Below, in pieces: positions 9,064 to 16,439 of a stretch of DNA of 64,000 bases (within the stretch, counting starts at the first letter, position 1; every line of letters starts with the position of its first letter). Both the position numbers and the translations under genes were made by a program. Source of the DNA: JBOGXA01 sp050694175. Lineage in GTDB: Bacteria; Actinomycetota; CADDZG01; WHSQ01. The notes under the pieces were generated by a model. That model made no database searches. It had not been told where the DNA came from and saw only the letters and a program-made list of their open reading frames with translations. The stretch spans positions 62,001 through 126,000 of the forward strand of contig JBOGXA010000008.1 in the NCBI GenBank assembly GCA_050694175.1, in the 5' to 3' direction.

Positions 9064-9312
9064 TTAGGACGGATCGGCTCCGCAGTGCTTACAAAGTGGC
9101 GCGGTCGGCGAGTTCAGACCCCCGCACTTACGACATCTCGCCGGCTCCACGGCTCCTGAGCCTGCCTTGCGCGCCACCGCAACGGCCATGACGCCGAGCG
9201 CGGCGATGAGGGCGATGAGGACCGCGGCCGCGGCGTCGACCCCGCCGGTTGCGGCGGCCACCCCGACCGCAACGAATCCCGCCGCAACGATTGCGAGCGT
9301 TACTGCGATCAC
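9064..9312 (-). CDS. Small membrane protein with C-terminal zinc ribbon
   Basis: The product of about 82 residues has two hydrophobic segments (about residues 2-20 and 28-45, rich in Ala and Val). A C-terminal zinc ribbon follows with two CxxC knuckles (CRKCGGLNS and CKHCGADPS), so the ribbon lies at the end of a membrane hairpin. The GTG at 9312 overlaps the stop of the hydrolase gene in a GTGA arrangement, which supports translational coupling. A second possible GTG lies at 9333, without a clear ribosome site. It is the last gene of the operon that starts at 13301. Function is unknown; a metal-responsive or protein-contact role for the ribbon would be inference. Confidence 0.65.
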   Translation of the reverse strand: MIAVTLAIVAAGFVAVGVAAATGGVDAAAAVLIALIAALGVMAVAVARKAGSGAVEPARCRKCGGLNSPTAPLCKHCGADPS

Positions 9313-10061
9313 AGGACACTCTTTGACAACCACTCGAGCACGAGCTCGAAAACACCCGGATGCCGGCGAAGCTGGTGCGGGGCCCCCTCGATCACCATGA
9401 GGTCCGCGGCCGGTGCCGCCTCTGCGATCCTGTAAGCGTGGGCGATGGGGACGACGTCGTCCAGCGTCCCGTGGACGATCAGCAGCGGCACCTCTGCGTG
9501 CGCGGCGGCCTTCTCCGGGATCACAGCGTCGAACTCAGCCGCCCACCGTGCCGGGTCCCTCAGCACCTCGGGGGCCAGAACCATGCCCGCCTCCTCGGTG
9601 ATCACCCGAACGCCCTCGGCCGCGTCGGCCGCGAACGACACCCACACCGCCGGAGCCGCGAGCAGCACGAGGCCGTCGACGGACAGGCCGCGAGCGACCG
9701 CCTCGACGGCGACCGCACCTCCGGCCGAGGAACCGAGCACGACCACCGGTCGGCCCTCTACCCCCTCGAGCGCGCGGGCGGCCCCGACGATGGCGCCCAC
9801 ATCGCGCACCCATCCCTCAATCGAAAAGTGGCCCGGAGATGAGCCCCGAGCGCGCATGTCGGCCCACACCGCGGCCCAGCCGGATGCCGCGAACCTGCGC
9901 GCCAGATCCGGGTAGCCCGCGTCACCCGGGTCGGGAGGATTGACTGAGGGGATCCCGTGCAGCAGCACGATCAGTCTGACGGGGGCAACCGGGACGTTCG
10001 CCCCCGCGGCGAGCTGTAGACCGTCGCTCGACACCTCCAGCGGCAACTCGCGATCACTCAT
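9309..10061 (-). CDS. Alpha/beta hydrolase
   Basis: The 250-residue product has the alpha/beta hydrolase layout: the oxyanion region LIVLLHGIPS, the nucleophile elbow VVLGSSAGGAVAV (GxSxG, Ser in GSSAG), the acid segment LLIVHGTLDDVVPIAHAY and the catalytic His in VIEGAPHQLRRH. There is no signal peptide, so a cytoplasmic esterase or lipase-like role is likely. The ATG at 10061 overlaps the stop of the cupredoxin gene (ATGA), so it is in the same transcript. An in-frame start at 10112 would run further into that gene and is less likely. What it does within a metal/redox operon is not evident. Confidence 0.85.
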   Translation of the reverse strand: MSDRELPLEVSSDGLQLAAGANVPVAPVRLIVLLHGIPSVNPPDPGDAGYPDLARRFAASGWAAVWADMRARGSSPGHFSIEGWVRDVGAIVGAARALEGVEGRPVVVLGSSAGGAVAVEAVARGLSVDGLVLLAAPAVWVSFAADAAEGVRVITEEAGMVLAPEVLRDPARWAAEFDAVIPEKAAAHAEVPLLIVHGTLDDVVPIAHAYRIAEAAPAADLMVIEGAPHQLRRHPGVFELVLEWLSKSVL

Positions 10062-10441
10062 TCCTGAACGATGATCGTCCCCGTCATCCCCTGGCTTTCG
10101 TGGGGAAGGCACACATACTGGTACGTGCCCGGCTGATCCAGCGTCACCTCGTAGGTCCCGCCCCGATCGATCAGTCCGCGGCCGAGGTCTTCCCGCGCGT
10201 CGCTCTCGCTAGCGAAGCCACCGCTGGCAAAGTAGTCGGCTCCCTCGGGTGTTCCGTCGTCGAGGGCGGTGACGCTGTGGGTTTCGTCGGAATCGTTCGT
10301 AAAGGTGATCGTGCTTCCGGGCTCGGCTCGATAGGTGGTGGGAACGAACTCCTGTCCCCGCATCCCAATTCCTGATGAACCGCCCGAACACGCCCCAGCA
10401 ACCAGCAGCGTCAACGACAAGGCACCAATCCCCGAGTGCAT
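10058..10441 (-). CDS. Cupredoxin (plastocyanin-like) lipoprotein
   Basis: This 127-residue protein has a lipoprotein signal ending at the lipobox LLVAGAC, with Cys18 the likely lipidation site. One cupredoxin domain follows. Type-1 copper ligands are all present: His55 (DETHSV), then Cys111, His114 and Met119 in the segment YVCLPHESQGM. The strand FVPTTYRAEPGSTITFTN is typical of the fold. It is expected to be a membrane-tethered electron carrier outside the cell. It lies 15 nt downstream of the ZIP gene and overlaps the hydrolase by 4 nt. Given the exported multicopper oxidase two genes upstream, electron exchange between them is plausible but inferred. Confidence 0.88.
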   Translation of the reverse strand: MHSGIGALSLTLLVAGACSGGSSGIGMRGQEFVPTTYRAEPGSTITFTNDSDETHSVTALDDGTPEGADYFASGGFASESDAREDLGRGLIDRGGTYEVTLDQPGTYQYVCLPHESQGMTGTIIVQE

Positions 10442-10456
10442 GAACGTGAACTCTAC

Positions 10457-11632
10457 TTAGGCGGCGAACAGGCCGGTCACGTACATGACGGCGAGACCGA
10501 CAACGAATCCCAGGGCGACCGATCCGGACAGGCCTCGTTCGTCGCTCGCCATGCTGCGAGCTATCGACCAGATGACCTGGGCGATGGCGCCGGCTGCGAT
10601 ACCGAAAGCAAGAGCTCCGGGGGCGGGGGAGAAAGCGAAGCCTCCCAGCCACGCGCCGAACACCGTCGGCACTCCTGCGAGTGCACCAAGCGCGATGAAG
10701 TGCCACAGTGCCGGCCGCTCGGTCCGGGTGCCTAGCGGCGCGACGATCGCCAGGCCCTCGGTTGTGTTGTGCAAGGCAAAGCCGACGACGAGGAACGTCC
10801 CAAGGGCGATCTCTCCCGCCGCCAGGGCGGCACCGACCGCCAGCCCTTCGCCGAGGTTGTGGAGCCCGATGCCGGCGGCGATCAGGTACGCAAGCACCAG
10901 GCCTGCGCCGAGTGCCGCCCTGCGGCGGGTGAGGGCCGCGCCGATCCACGTGAGCGCCGCGACCGCGGCCAGAGCTCCCGATGCAAACAGGCCTACGCCG
11001 TCAAAAGCTCCCGCAGCCTCGCCCGCGAGCTCGAGACCCTCGGCAATCGTGTCGACCAGCAAGAACGCCAGCAACCCGATGGTTACCGCCAAGAAGAAGC
11101 CGAGCCAGCGGCGGGACGCCCGCCGCAGGGCAGGAAACCACAGCAACCCGACGGCAACCGGGATGACACCGATGTAGACACCCAGCAGCCCGTAGATGCG
11201 AAGGGTCTCGGAGTCGAGGTCGGGTGTCACGGCGGCAACTTCGATCTCGTGCTCGATCGTCACGCCCGTCGCCGTGACCAACTTGATGTTGAGCGGCAAG
11301 TCCTCGTCCCACGGATAGGTAAGCCTCACCGTGGTCCCTTCGAGCCGTCCAAGAGTGCTATCGCCGATCGTGTAGTCCCAGTACGCGTCGTCGACGAGGA
11401 CCTGGGCGATCGTTACCGGATCCGGTCCATCGTTGCGAACGTGCAGCTCGATCTCGCCCGTCTCCAACACCGTGCGCTCGACGGCGACGGCCTCGACGGG
11501 AGGCACCTCGCGAAGCTCACCTATCGGGTCGGTCAGTAAGAACACTCCGAGCAGCGCCGCGACTAGAACAAGGGGGATGAGACCACCTACCCACGCGGGC
11601 AGTCTCTCGATGCGCGACGTGACCGTGGCCAT
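10457..11632 (-). CDS. ZIP-family metal transporter with N-terminal exported domain
   Basis: The 391-residue protein has one N-terminal membrane segment (LIPLVLVAALLGVFLL). A stretch of about 120 residues, beta-rich and probably extracytoplasmic, follows (about 35-155). Then come about seven membrane helices of the ZIP type. The two metal-site helices carry GLHNLGEGLAVGAAL and GFALHNTTEGLAIVAPL, the HNxxEG pair that binds divalent metal in ZIP proteins. The ATG at 11632 has GAGGTGA 8 nt upstream and lies just after the multicopper oxidase stop at 11635. Uptake of Mn, Fe or Zn is expected from the family. The regulator at 12627 looks manganese-type, which would favour Mn. The extra N-terminal domain is unusual for a minimal bacterial ZIP. 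Confidence 0.85.
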   Translation of the reverse strand: MATVTSRIERLPAWVGGLIPLVLVAALLGVFLLTDPIGELREVPPVEAVAVERTVLETGEIELHVRNDGPDPVTIAQVLVDDAYWDYTIGDSTLGRLEGTTVRLTYPWDEDLPLNIKLVTATGVTIEHEIEVAAVTPDLDSETLRIYGLLGVYIGVIPVAVGLLWFPALRRASRRWLGFFLAVTIGLLAFLLVDTIAEGLELAGEAAGAFDGVGLFASGALAAVAALTWIGAALTRRRAALGAGLVLAYLIAAGIGLHNLGEGLAVGAALAAGEIALGTFLVVGFALHNTTEGLAIVAPLGTRTERPALWHFIALGALAGVPTVFGAWLGGFAFSPAPGALAFGIAAGAIAQVIWSIARSMASDERGLSGSVALGFVVGLAVMYVTGLFAA

Positions 11633-11634
11633 GG

Positions 11635-12639
11635 TCACATCACCTCGAAGAAGCTCATCCATCCCAGTCCCACGAACTCACTCTGGTGCGCATGGAACAT
11701 GAAGCGACCGGGCTCCTCGTATGTGAACTCGATCATGTGGCGCTCTGCCTGGCCCATCGAGATCGTGTCCGTGAATTCATCGGGTGTCAGCGATGTTCCC
11801 GTTCGATAGAGATCGAAGAAGTTGGCGTGGAGATGAATCGAATTGATGGGATCGAACTCGGTGATGTTGATCACATGCGCTCGCTGGAGCTCCCCCGCGG
11901 CGATGTGGATGGGCTTCACCGCGTATGCAAACGCAATCGTGTTGACCGCGTAGATCTCGTTCTCCCCATCGAAGTTGGTGTCGAACGCGTTCATGACCAA
12001 GATCATCTCGTGCGCGTCCGGTCGCCCCTTTTTGGGGTCGACGATGAACGCCCCGTAGAGGCCTCGGTGTATGTGCGCGATCAGTGGAACCGAATGGCAG
12101 TGATAGAGGTGAGTCCCGAAGGGTTCGGCAATGAAGTCGTAGGTGAATTCATCGCCCGGGTACACCTCTCCCGCCCCCGGAACGCCGTCCATCGACGCGG
12201 AATGGATGCCGTGGAAGTGGATCGTGTGCGGATGGTCACCTGAATTGACGAATTGAATGCGGATGCGATCGCCCTCGGTGGCCCGGATGGTCGGCCCCGG
12301 AACTCTCCCGTTGTACGTCCATGCCGGGAAGAACACTCCCGGCGCGACCTCGATCTCTTTGTTGACGGCGGTTAACTGGTATTCGCGCACGGTGCGACCA
12401 GAGCGATCCCTGGAGGTCTCGTCGCCGTAGTTGAAGTCGGTCAGGATCTCGTGGGGATCGAACCCATTGCGCGCGTGGTCGACGTTCCCGACCGTCATCA
12501 TGTCTCCGCCGCGCGCGCCGTGGCTATCGTGGCCGACGTGAGGCTGCGCAATGATCTCCTTGCCCGACAGCAGAGACGCGCCGACCGCACCGGCTGCGCC
12601 GGCACCCGTGATGAAGCGCCGCCGGTTCACGACACCCAT
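11635..12639 (-). CDS. Tat-exported two-domain multicopper oxidase
   Basis: The 334-residue enzyme begins with a twin-arginine signal (NRRRFITGAGAAGAVGAS). Two cupredoxin domains follow. Copper ligands are seen in HTIHFHGIHS (first HxH), HLYHCHSVPLIAHIH (HCH with the type-1 Cys in domain 1), NSIHLHANFF and GRFMFHAHQSEF. The last motif lacks the Cys found in three-domain laccases, as in small laccases and nitrite-reductase relatives, which bind copper at subunit interfaces. It has a GGAG site 6 nt upstream and overlaps the regulator gene by 13 nt. Substrate is unknown: Mn(II), Fe(II), Cu(I) and phenols are all oxidised by members. The neighbours make metal oxidation the first thing to test. 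Confidence 0.88.
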   Translation of the reverse strand: MGVVNRRRFITGAGAAGAVGASLLSGKEIIAQPHVGHDSHGARGGDMMTVGNVDHARNGFDPHEILTDFNYGDETSRDRSGRTVREYQLTAVNKEIEVAPGVFFPAWTYNGRVPGPTIRATEGDRIRIQFVNSGDHPHTIHFHGIHSASMDGVPGAGEVYPGDEFTYDFIAEPFGTHLYHCHSVPLIAHIHRGLYGAFIVDPKKGRPDAHEMILVMNAFDTNFDGENEIYAVNTIAFAYAVKPIHIAAGELQRAHVINITEFDPINSIHLHANFFDLYRTGTSLTPDEFTDTISMGQAERHMIEFTYEEPGRFMFHAHQSEFVGLGWMSFFEVM

Positions 12640-13301
12640 ATCGACTCCGCCAGCGCGCGCGACAGGGCCTGCGGTTCACCGATCCCATCGACATGCACGA
12701 ACAGGGGACCTTCCATCGGGCCGCGCCCGGTGACCTCCACCTTCGCCCCCGGGCGCACCGCGATCGAGTCGAGCCACCGCAGGGTCTCGGGCTGGTGATC
12801 GGGAACGCGCGCCACCACCACGCGCTCGCCGTCGCCTACCTCCCACAGGGGTCGGGTCGAGACCGACGGCATGGAGCCGTCCTTGGTCGGGATCGGGTGG
12901 CCGTGCGGATCGACCGTCGGGTCGCCGAGCTTCGAGGCGATCCGGTCCTCGAGGCCCTCCGAGAGCACATGCTCGAGGACTTCGGCCTCGTCGTGGACCT
13001 GATCCCACGGCACGCCGAGCGCCTCCGCCAGGTAGGTCTCGAGAAGCCGGTGGTGGCGGATGACCTCCAGCGCAACCTTGCAGCCGGCGTCCGTGAGAGA
13101 TGCCCCGCGGTAGGGCAGGTAACCCACCAGCCCCATTCCGTCGAGGCGTTTCAGCATGTTGGTCGCAGATGCCGCCGACACATCGAGACGGGTGGCGATG
13201 GCCGTCGTCGAGACGAGGCCGTCGGCCGCACCCTCCTCGACGGCAAGGTGCCACAGCCCCTTCAGGTAGTCCTCGGCGGCGGGTGACGTGTTGTCGAGCA
13301 T
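12627..13301 (-). CDS. DtxR/MntR-family metal-dependent transcriptional regulator
   Basis: The 224-residue protein has an N-terminal winged helix (residues about 5-70, VSTTAIATRLDVSAASATNMLKRL in outline), a metal-binding dimer domain and a C-terminal SH3-like domain (about 150-222). Aligned by eye to the family, the primary-site ligands are Asp11, Glu107, Glu110 and His111. Asp and Glu replace the Met10 and Cys102 of iron-type DtxR and match manganese-type MntR. His84, Glu88 and His103 fit the ancillary positions. It is first in the operon and probably controls it. There is no ribosome site before the ATG at 13301, and the predicted promoter would start transcription a few bases upstream, so a near-leaderless message is likely. 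Confidence 0.9.
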   Translation of the reverse strand: MLDNTSPAAEDYLKGLWHLAVEEGAADGLVSTTAIATRLDVSAASATNMLKRLDGMGLVGYLPYRGASLTDAGCKVALEVIRHHRLLETYLAEALGVPWDQVHDEAEVLEHVLSEGLEDRIASKLGDPTVDPHGHPIPTKDGSMPSVSTRPLWEVGDGERVVVARVPDHQPETLRWLDSIAVRPGAKVEVTGRGPMEGPLFVHVDGIGEPQALSRALAESIWVS

Positions 13302-13310
13302 AAAAAATTG

Positions 13311-13339
13311 ATTTTAGCCAAAGCTAAATATTTCTTCAA
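13311..13339 (-). promoter_or_regulatory. Promoter of the metal/redox operon with palindromic operator in the spacer
   Basis: On the reverse strand, TTGAAG (13339-13334) and TAAAAT (13316-13311) form a good -35/-10 pair with a 17-bp spacer. The perfect inverted repeat TTTAGC-CAAA-GCTAAA (13313-13328) overlaps the spacer and the -10 box. It is AT-rich and resembles DtxR/MntR-type boxes. Binding here would block RNA polymerase, so autoregulation by the 12627-13301 product is the natural reading (inference). The start codon is only about 10 bases past the -10 box. The divergent efflux gene begins at 13404 and could share the site. Confidence 0.65.
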
Positions 13340-13403
13340 TCCCGGCTGATCCGAGGGGGTTACGGGCGGGAAGGGGCCTTCGGCCCTAACCTTCGAGGCA
13401 AGA

Positions 13404-14780
13404 ATGGAGAAACCCGCAGCCCCACGAGCAGTTCTCGTTGCCCTCGCCCTCACGTGCCTTCTCGGCGGGGCCAAGTTCGCGGTGGGAGCCACCACCTCGA
13501 GCCTGGCCGTGTTGTCGCAGGCCCTCGACTCCGCCCTCGACGCGGTGGCCCTCCTGCTCCTCTATTTCGCCGTGCGGATCGCGGCCAAGCCGGCCGATGC
13601 GGAGCACCACTACGGGCACGCCAAGGCCGAGAACCTTGCGGCGTTCACGCAGACCCTGATCCTGGGGGCACTCGTCGTCGGGGTCGCCGTCGAAGCGGTT
13701 GCGCGTCTGGCGGGCGTGGGCGAGCCCGTGGGTTCTCCCTGGTACGCGTTCGCGCTGCTGGCGGTATCGATCGTCGTCGACGTCGCGCGCGTGCGATTGC
13801 TCACCCGCACCGCTCGGTCGGAGAACTCGGATGCGCTGAGGGCCGGAGCCCTGAACTTTGCGATCGACATCGGTACCGCTCTCGTAGCCCTCGTGAGTCT
13901 CGTCGCAGTGCGCGCAGGACTGGACCGGGCCGACGCGATCGGGTCCCTGATCGTCGTGGCCGCCGTTGGCGTCGCCGCGTTTCGCCTCGGGAAACGCTCG
14001 GTCGACGTCCTGATGGATCGCGCCCCGCGCGCACGCGCCGAGGCGATCTCGAAGGCCGCGGCGCGTGTTCAGGGGGTTGACGAGACGCGCCGGGTGCGCG
14101 TGCGCGGTGGGGATAGGGAAGTGTTCGCCGACGTCACCGTTGCAGCGGAGCGCACCGCCTCTTTGGAGCGCGCACACGCCATCGCGGAGGAAGTCGAGCA
14201 TGAAATCGCGCGCGTCGCTCCGGACGCCGACGTGGTCGTGCATGTCGAGCCGGCCTCACAAACAAGCGGGTTGGTCGAGCGTGTGCAGGCGGCCGCGAGC
14301 CGCACCCCCGGCGTGCACGAAGTACACAACGTACTGGTCCACGCGTTCGACGAGAGCGGGCAAAGCAACCTTCAGGTGACGCTTCATGCCAAGGTTCAAC
14401 CGCACACATCGCTGCAGGAAGCGCACGAGCTCGCCGACCGGATAGAGGCGGCGGTCGCGGACGAACTGGGATCCGATGTGCGAGTGGACGCACACATCGA
14501 GCCACTCGAAAAAACGACCCACGGGAAAGACGTGACGGCGACCAGGGCCGATCTCGTCGCCGGCATCAAACGCCTCGCGGTGACCGAGCCCGACGTGCTC
14601 GACTGTCACGAGGTACTCGTCACCGCGAGCGGCGATGTGCTATCGATCGTCGCGCACGTGCACGGTCGCGGGGACCTCCCACTCGAACGGATCCACGACG
14701 CGTCCCAGCGCATCGAGAAGTCGGTCCACGCGGCGCACCCCGACGTGGGCGCGGTGCTCATTCACTTCGAACCGCTCTAG
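13404..14780 (+). CDS. Cation diffusion facilitator with three tandem C-terminal domains
   Basis: The 458-residue protein has a six-helix CDF membrane domain (residues about 8-200). Three successive cytoplasmic domains follow, about 206-283, 286-368 and 380-458. Each ends in a similar strand (VVVHVEP, VDAHIEP, VLIHFEP). Ordinary CDF proteins are near 300 residues with one such domain. The transport site has Asp42 and Asp46 in helix 2 and Asn151 with Asp155 in helix 5. The usual zinc-site His of helix 5 is replaced by Asn, which argues against zinc and fits Mn or Fe efflux. HHYGHAKAE matches the family loop. GAGG precedes the ATG. It diverges from the regulator operon at 13301. Confidence 0.9.
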   Translation: MEKPAAPRAVLVALALTCLLGGAKFAVGATTSSLAVLSQALDSALDAVALLLLYFAVRIAAKPADAEHHYGHAKAENLAAFTQTLILGALVVGVAVEAVARLAGVGEPVGSPWYAFALLAVSIVVDVARVRLLTRTARSENSDALRAGALNFAIDIGTALVALVSLVAVRAGLDRADAIGSLIVVAAVGVAAFRLGKRSVDVLMDRAPRARAEAISKAAARVQGVDETRRVRVRGGDREVFADVTVAAERTASLERAHAIAEEVEHEIARVAPDADVVVHVEPASQTSGLVERVQAAASRTPGVHEVHNVLVHAFDESGQSNLQVTLHAKVQPHTSLQEAHELADRIEAAVADELGSDVRVDAHIEPLEKTTHGKDVTATRADLVAGIKRLAVTEPDVLDCHEVLVTASGDVLSIVAHVHGRGDLPLERIHDASQRIEKSVHAAHPDVGAVLIHFEPL

Positions 14781-14789
14781 CGGGGGCGC

Positions 14790-15239
14790 TCACACCTTTC
14801 GCGACCACTTGAAGTCCGAGCTCCGCCGTCGCCGGCCCGACAACAAGATGAGAACCGGCAACACGACGAACAGCGCGAGGGCCATGACCGACAGGATCTG
14901 GTCGGATCCGGACAGGCGTCCGGCTTCGGACAGATGAAAAGCGAGGTGAGCCACCGCGAACGGTAACCACGAGACCATCACCGCGCGGAGGACGACTCGA
15001 TCGAGGGTCACCAGGGCCCACAAGAAAAGGACCGTCCACGCGACGTACAGCCCGCCCACATCGCGAACGAGGTGCTCGTTATAGGGACCGAGAGTCCCGG
15101 CCCACACGCGCCCGAAGCCCGGGAAGTCGCGAAAGAAGGACTCGGGCGCGAACAGGGCCCACAGGCCGACCGTCCCCGCCTGGACCGCCAGAATAAGCAC
15201 ACCGACGCGCAGCCAGCGGTTGCTCTTGCGAATCTGCAT
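14790..15239 (-). CDS. Hypothetical four-helix membrane protein
   Basis: This 149-residue protein has four predicted membrane helices: about residues 10-28, 60-78, 85-103 and 115-133. The C terminus is basic (SGRRRRSSDFKWSRKV). Between helices 1 and 2 lies the conserved-looking PESFFRDFPGFGRVW. I do not recognise the family with certainty; small four-helix DUF4345-type proteins are one possibility. The ATG at 15239 (MQIRKSNRWLRVG) is chosen because the upstream extension to 15341 reads as arginine-rich non-coding sequence. The gene is convergent with the CDF gene, whose stop is 9 nt away. No ligand or catalytic motif is visible. Confidence 0.7.
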   Translation of the reverse strand: MQIRKSNRWLRVGVLILAVQAGTVGLWALFAPESFFRDFPGFGRVWAGTLGPYNEHLVRDVGGLYVAWTVLFLWALVTLDRVVLRAVMVSWLPFAVAHLAFHLSEAGRLSGSDQILSVMALALFVVLPVLILLSGRRRRSSDFKWSRKV

Positions 15240-15370
15240 ACGGCCATCGTAGGGGTCGACCGGCCGGCGCGCCCTTGCCACCGGTGGGCGGCGCCAATAA
15301 CGCCGGCTTGTCTGGGTCCATGACGAAGCGAACACCCACACTCGCGTCGCCCGCGACCTCGAGCGCGGCC

Positions 15371-15766
15371 TTATTGCTGCGGCGCGGCCACAAACAGCTC
15401 AAGCGCGATCCCGTCGGGATCCTTGAAGCTAAGGTGATGTCCGAACGGGCTTTCGACGACGCCGGAATGGTCGATGCCGCTCTCGTCCAGCTTCGCCCGC
15501 CACTTGTCGAGATCCGCCGTGTCCTGGAGATGCAAGCCAAAGTGATCGAGTCCGCAGCGCTCGTGCGAGAACCTGTCTCCCGCCGGAGTGCCCGTGTGCT
15601 GTCGCAACCCCAGCAACAAATCATCCGGAATCATGTAGATCTGTACCTCGCTGACCTCATCGGGCCCCTGGAAGATCTTCTGGCCGTCGAATAGCTTCTC
15701 GTACCAGGGCCCGCTTACCGACAGATCGCTCACGGTCAGTGCAACGTGAACTCCTTGAATGCCCAT
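15371..15766 (-). CDS. VOC-family (glyoxalase/dioxygenase fold) protein
   Basis: The 131-residue protein is a complete single VOC unit with two beta-alpha-beta-beta-beta modules. It opens GVHVALTVSDLSVSGPWYEKLF, the usual metal-ligand His strand and helix. The second module is CGLDHFGLHLQDTADL followed by SFKDPDGIALELFV, where the DPDG turn and the Glu of ALELF are classic. Candidate metal ligands are His7, His in LDHFGLH and Glu in ALELF. A very strong GGGAGGAGAGG ribosome site precedes the ATG at 15766. Members act as glyoxalases, dioxygenases or antibiotic-binding proteins, and the substrate cannot be predicted here. Confidence 0.88.
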   Translation of the reverse strand: MGIQGVHVALTVSDLSVSGPWYEKLFDGQKIFQGPDEVSEVQIYMIPDDLLLGLRQHTGTPAGDRFSHERCGLDHFGLHLQDTADLDKWRAKLDESGIDHSGVVESPFGHHLSFKDPDGIALELFVAAPQQ

Positions 15767-15969
15767 CGCCCTCTCCTCCCGACGCTGCGTTGTGTTGCAG
15801 GGTAGTTACTGGTGCCCGACCGCGCAAGGTGGCTCCGCCTTGGGCTCTTACTCAGCCGGCGAAAAGTTGCTGGGACGACTCAAGGGAACATGGTCGGCCC
15901 GGGGGGCTCGCGCCGCAATACGAGTAGAAAGTTAGGATGGTCGCTCAGCGTTCAACATAAGGAGGCGGT

Positions 15970-16257
15970 GTGTACATTCTGCGAATCGAACATCCGGTCT
16001 CGGAATACGCCGTCTGGAAGAAAACCTTCGATAGCGATCCGATCGGAAGAGAGAGATCAGGAGTGCGCCGTTATCGCATCGCATGCGCAGCCGACGATCC
16101 GAACCTCGTGATGATCGATCTGGAGTTCGACAGCACGGCTGAGGCCGAAGCCGTTCACGACAAACTGCTCGAGGTGTGGTCCCGTGTCGAGGCAGAAGGC
16201 TTGATCAGGCAGCCGCAAGCCCGAGTGGTCGAGGTAGTCGAAACAGAGGAGTACTGA
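15970..16257 (+). CDS. Small protein, possible ABM-like alpha/beta-barrel fold
   Basis: This 95-residue cytoplasmic protein begins VYILRIEHPVSEYAVWKKTF at a GTG with AAGGAGG immediately upstream (15959-15965). The pattern of an opening beta strand, a helix containing W-K-F, the strand DLEFDSTAEAEAVHDKLL and a closing strand VVEVVETEEY resembles the antibiotic-biosynthesis-monooxygenase (ABM) ferredoxin-like fold. I infer that from pattern only. There is no metal motif or signal. It stands alone between a divergent VOC gene and the AbiE island and is followed by a hairpin at 16273-16291. Function is unknown. Confidence 0.75.
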   Translation: MYILRIEHPVSEYAVWKKTFDSDPIGRERSGVRRYRIACAADDPNLVMIDLEFDSTAEAEAVHDKLLEVWSRVEAEGLIRQPQARVVEVVETEEY

Positions 16258-16272
16258 GTCCGAGCAACGCGA

Positions 16273-16291
16273 ACGAGGAAATTATCCTCGT
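16273..16291 (+). terminator. Hairpin downstream of the 15970 gene
   Basis: ACGAGGA (16273-16279) pairs perfectly with TCCTCGT (16285-16291) around the 5-nt loop AATTA, 16 bp after the preceding stop codon. It is not followed by a T-run, so termination strength is uncertain. It also marks the boundary where base composition falls towards the AbiE island. Confidence 0.5.
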
Positions 16292-16381
16292 CCGGTTGAG
16301 GCGGGACTTAGTTGACCGCGGCGCTGTGCTCTCTTCCAAGCTTGGCCTAGATGGCTGTAAGTGCAAGAGAAAGGCGCAAAT

Positions 16382-16433
16382 AGCGATATTCGCTTAACGA
16401 TACTTGTATATGGTACCAGCAAGGTTCTATGAT
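16382..16433 (+). promoter_or_regulatory. Promoter and possible operators of the abiE pair (leaderless start)
   Basis: TTGTAT (16404-16409) and TATGAT (16428-16433) are -35 and -10 boxes with an 18-bp spacer. The ATG at 16440 lies 6 nt after the -10 box, where transcription itself should start, and no ribosome site exists, so the message is predicted leaderless. The inverted repeat AGCGA-TAT-TCGCT (16382-16394) lies just upstream of the -35 box, and the palindrome TGGTACCA (16411-16418) lies in the spacer. Antitoxins of the AbiEi type are known to repress their own promoters through inverted repeats; assigning these sites is inference. Confidence 0.6.
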
Positions 16434-16439
16434 TAGCGC

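Noticed and set aside
10485..11539. Two long plus-strand frames opposite the ZIP gene
   Set aside because: The ZIP gene on the minus strand has membrane helices and metal motifs; the plus frames are Pro/Arg-rich shadows.
15079..15624. Minus-strand frame of 181 codons linking two genes
   Set aside because: It crosses both the VOC gene and the four-helix membrane protein in another phase; part of it looks protein-like but no start or motif supports it.
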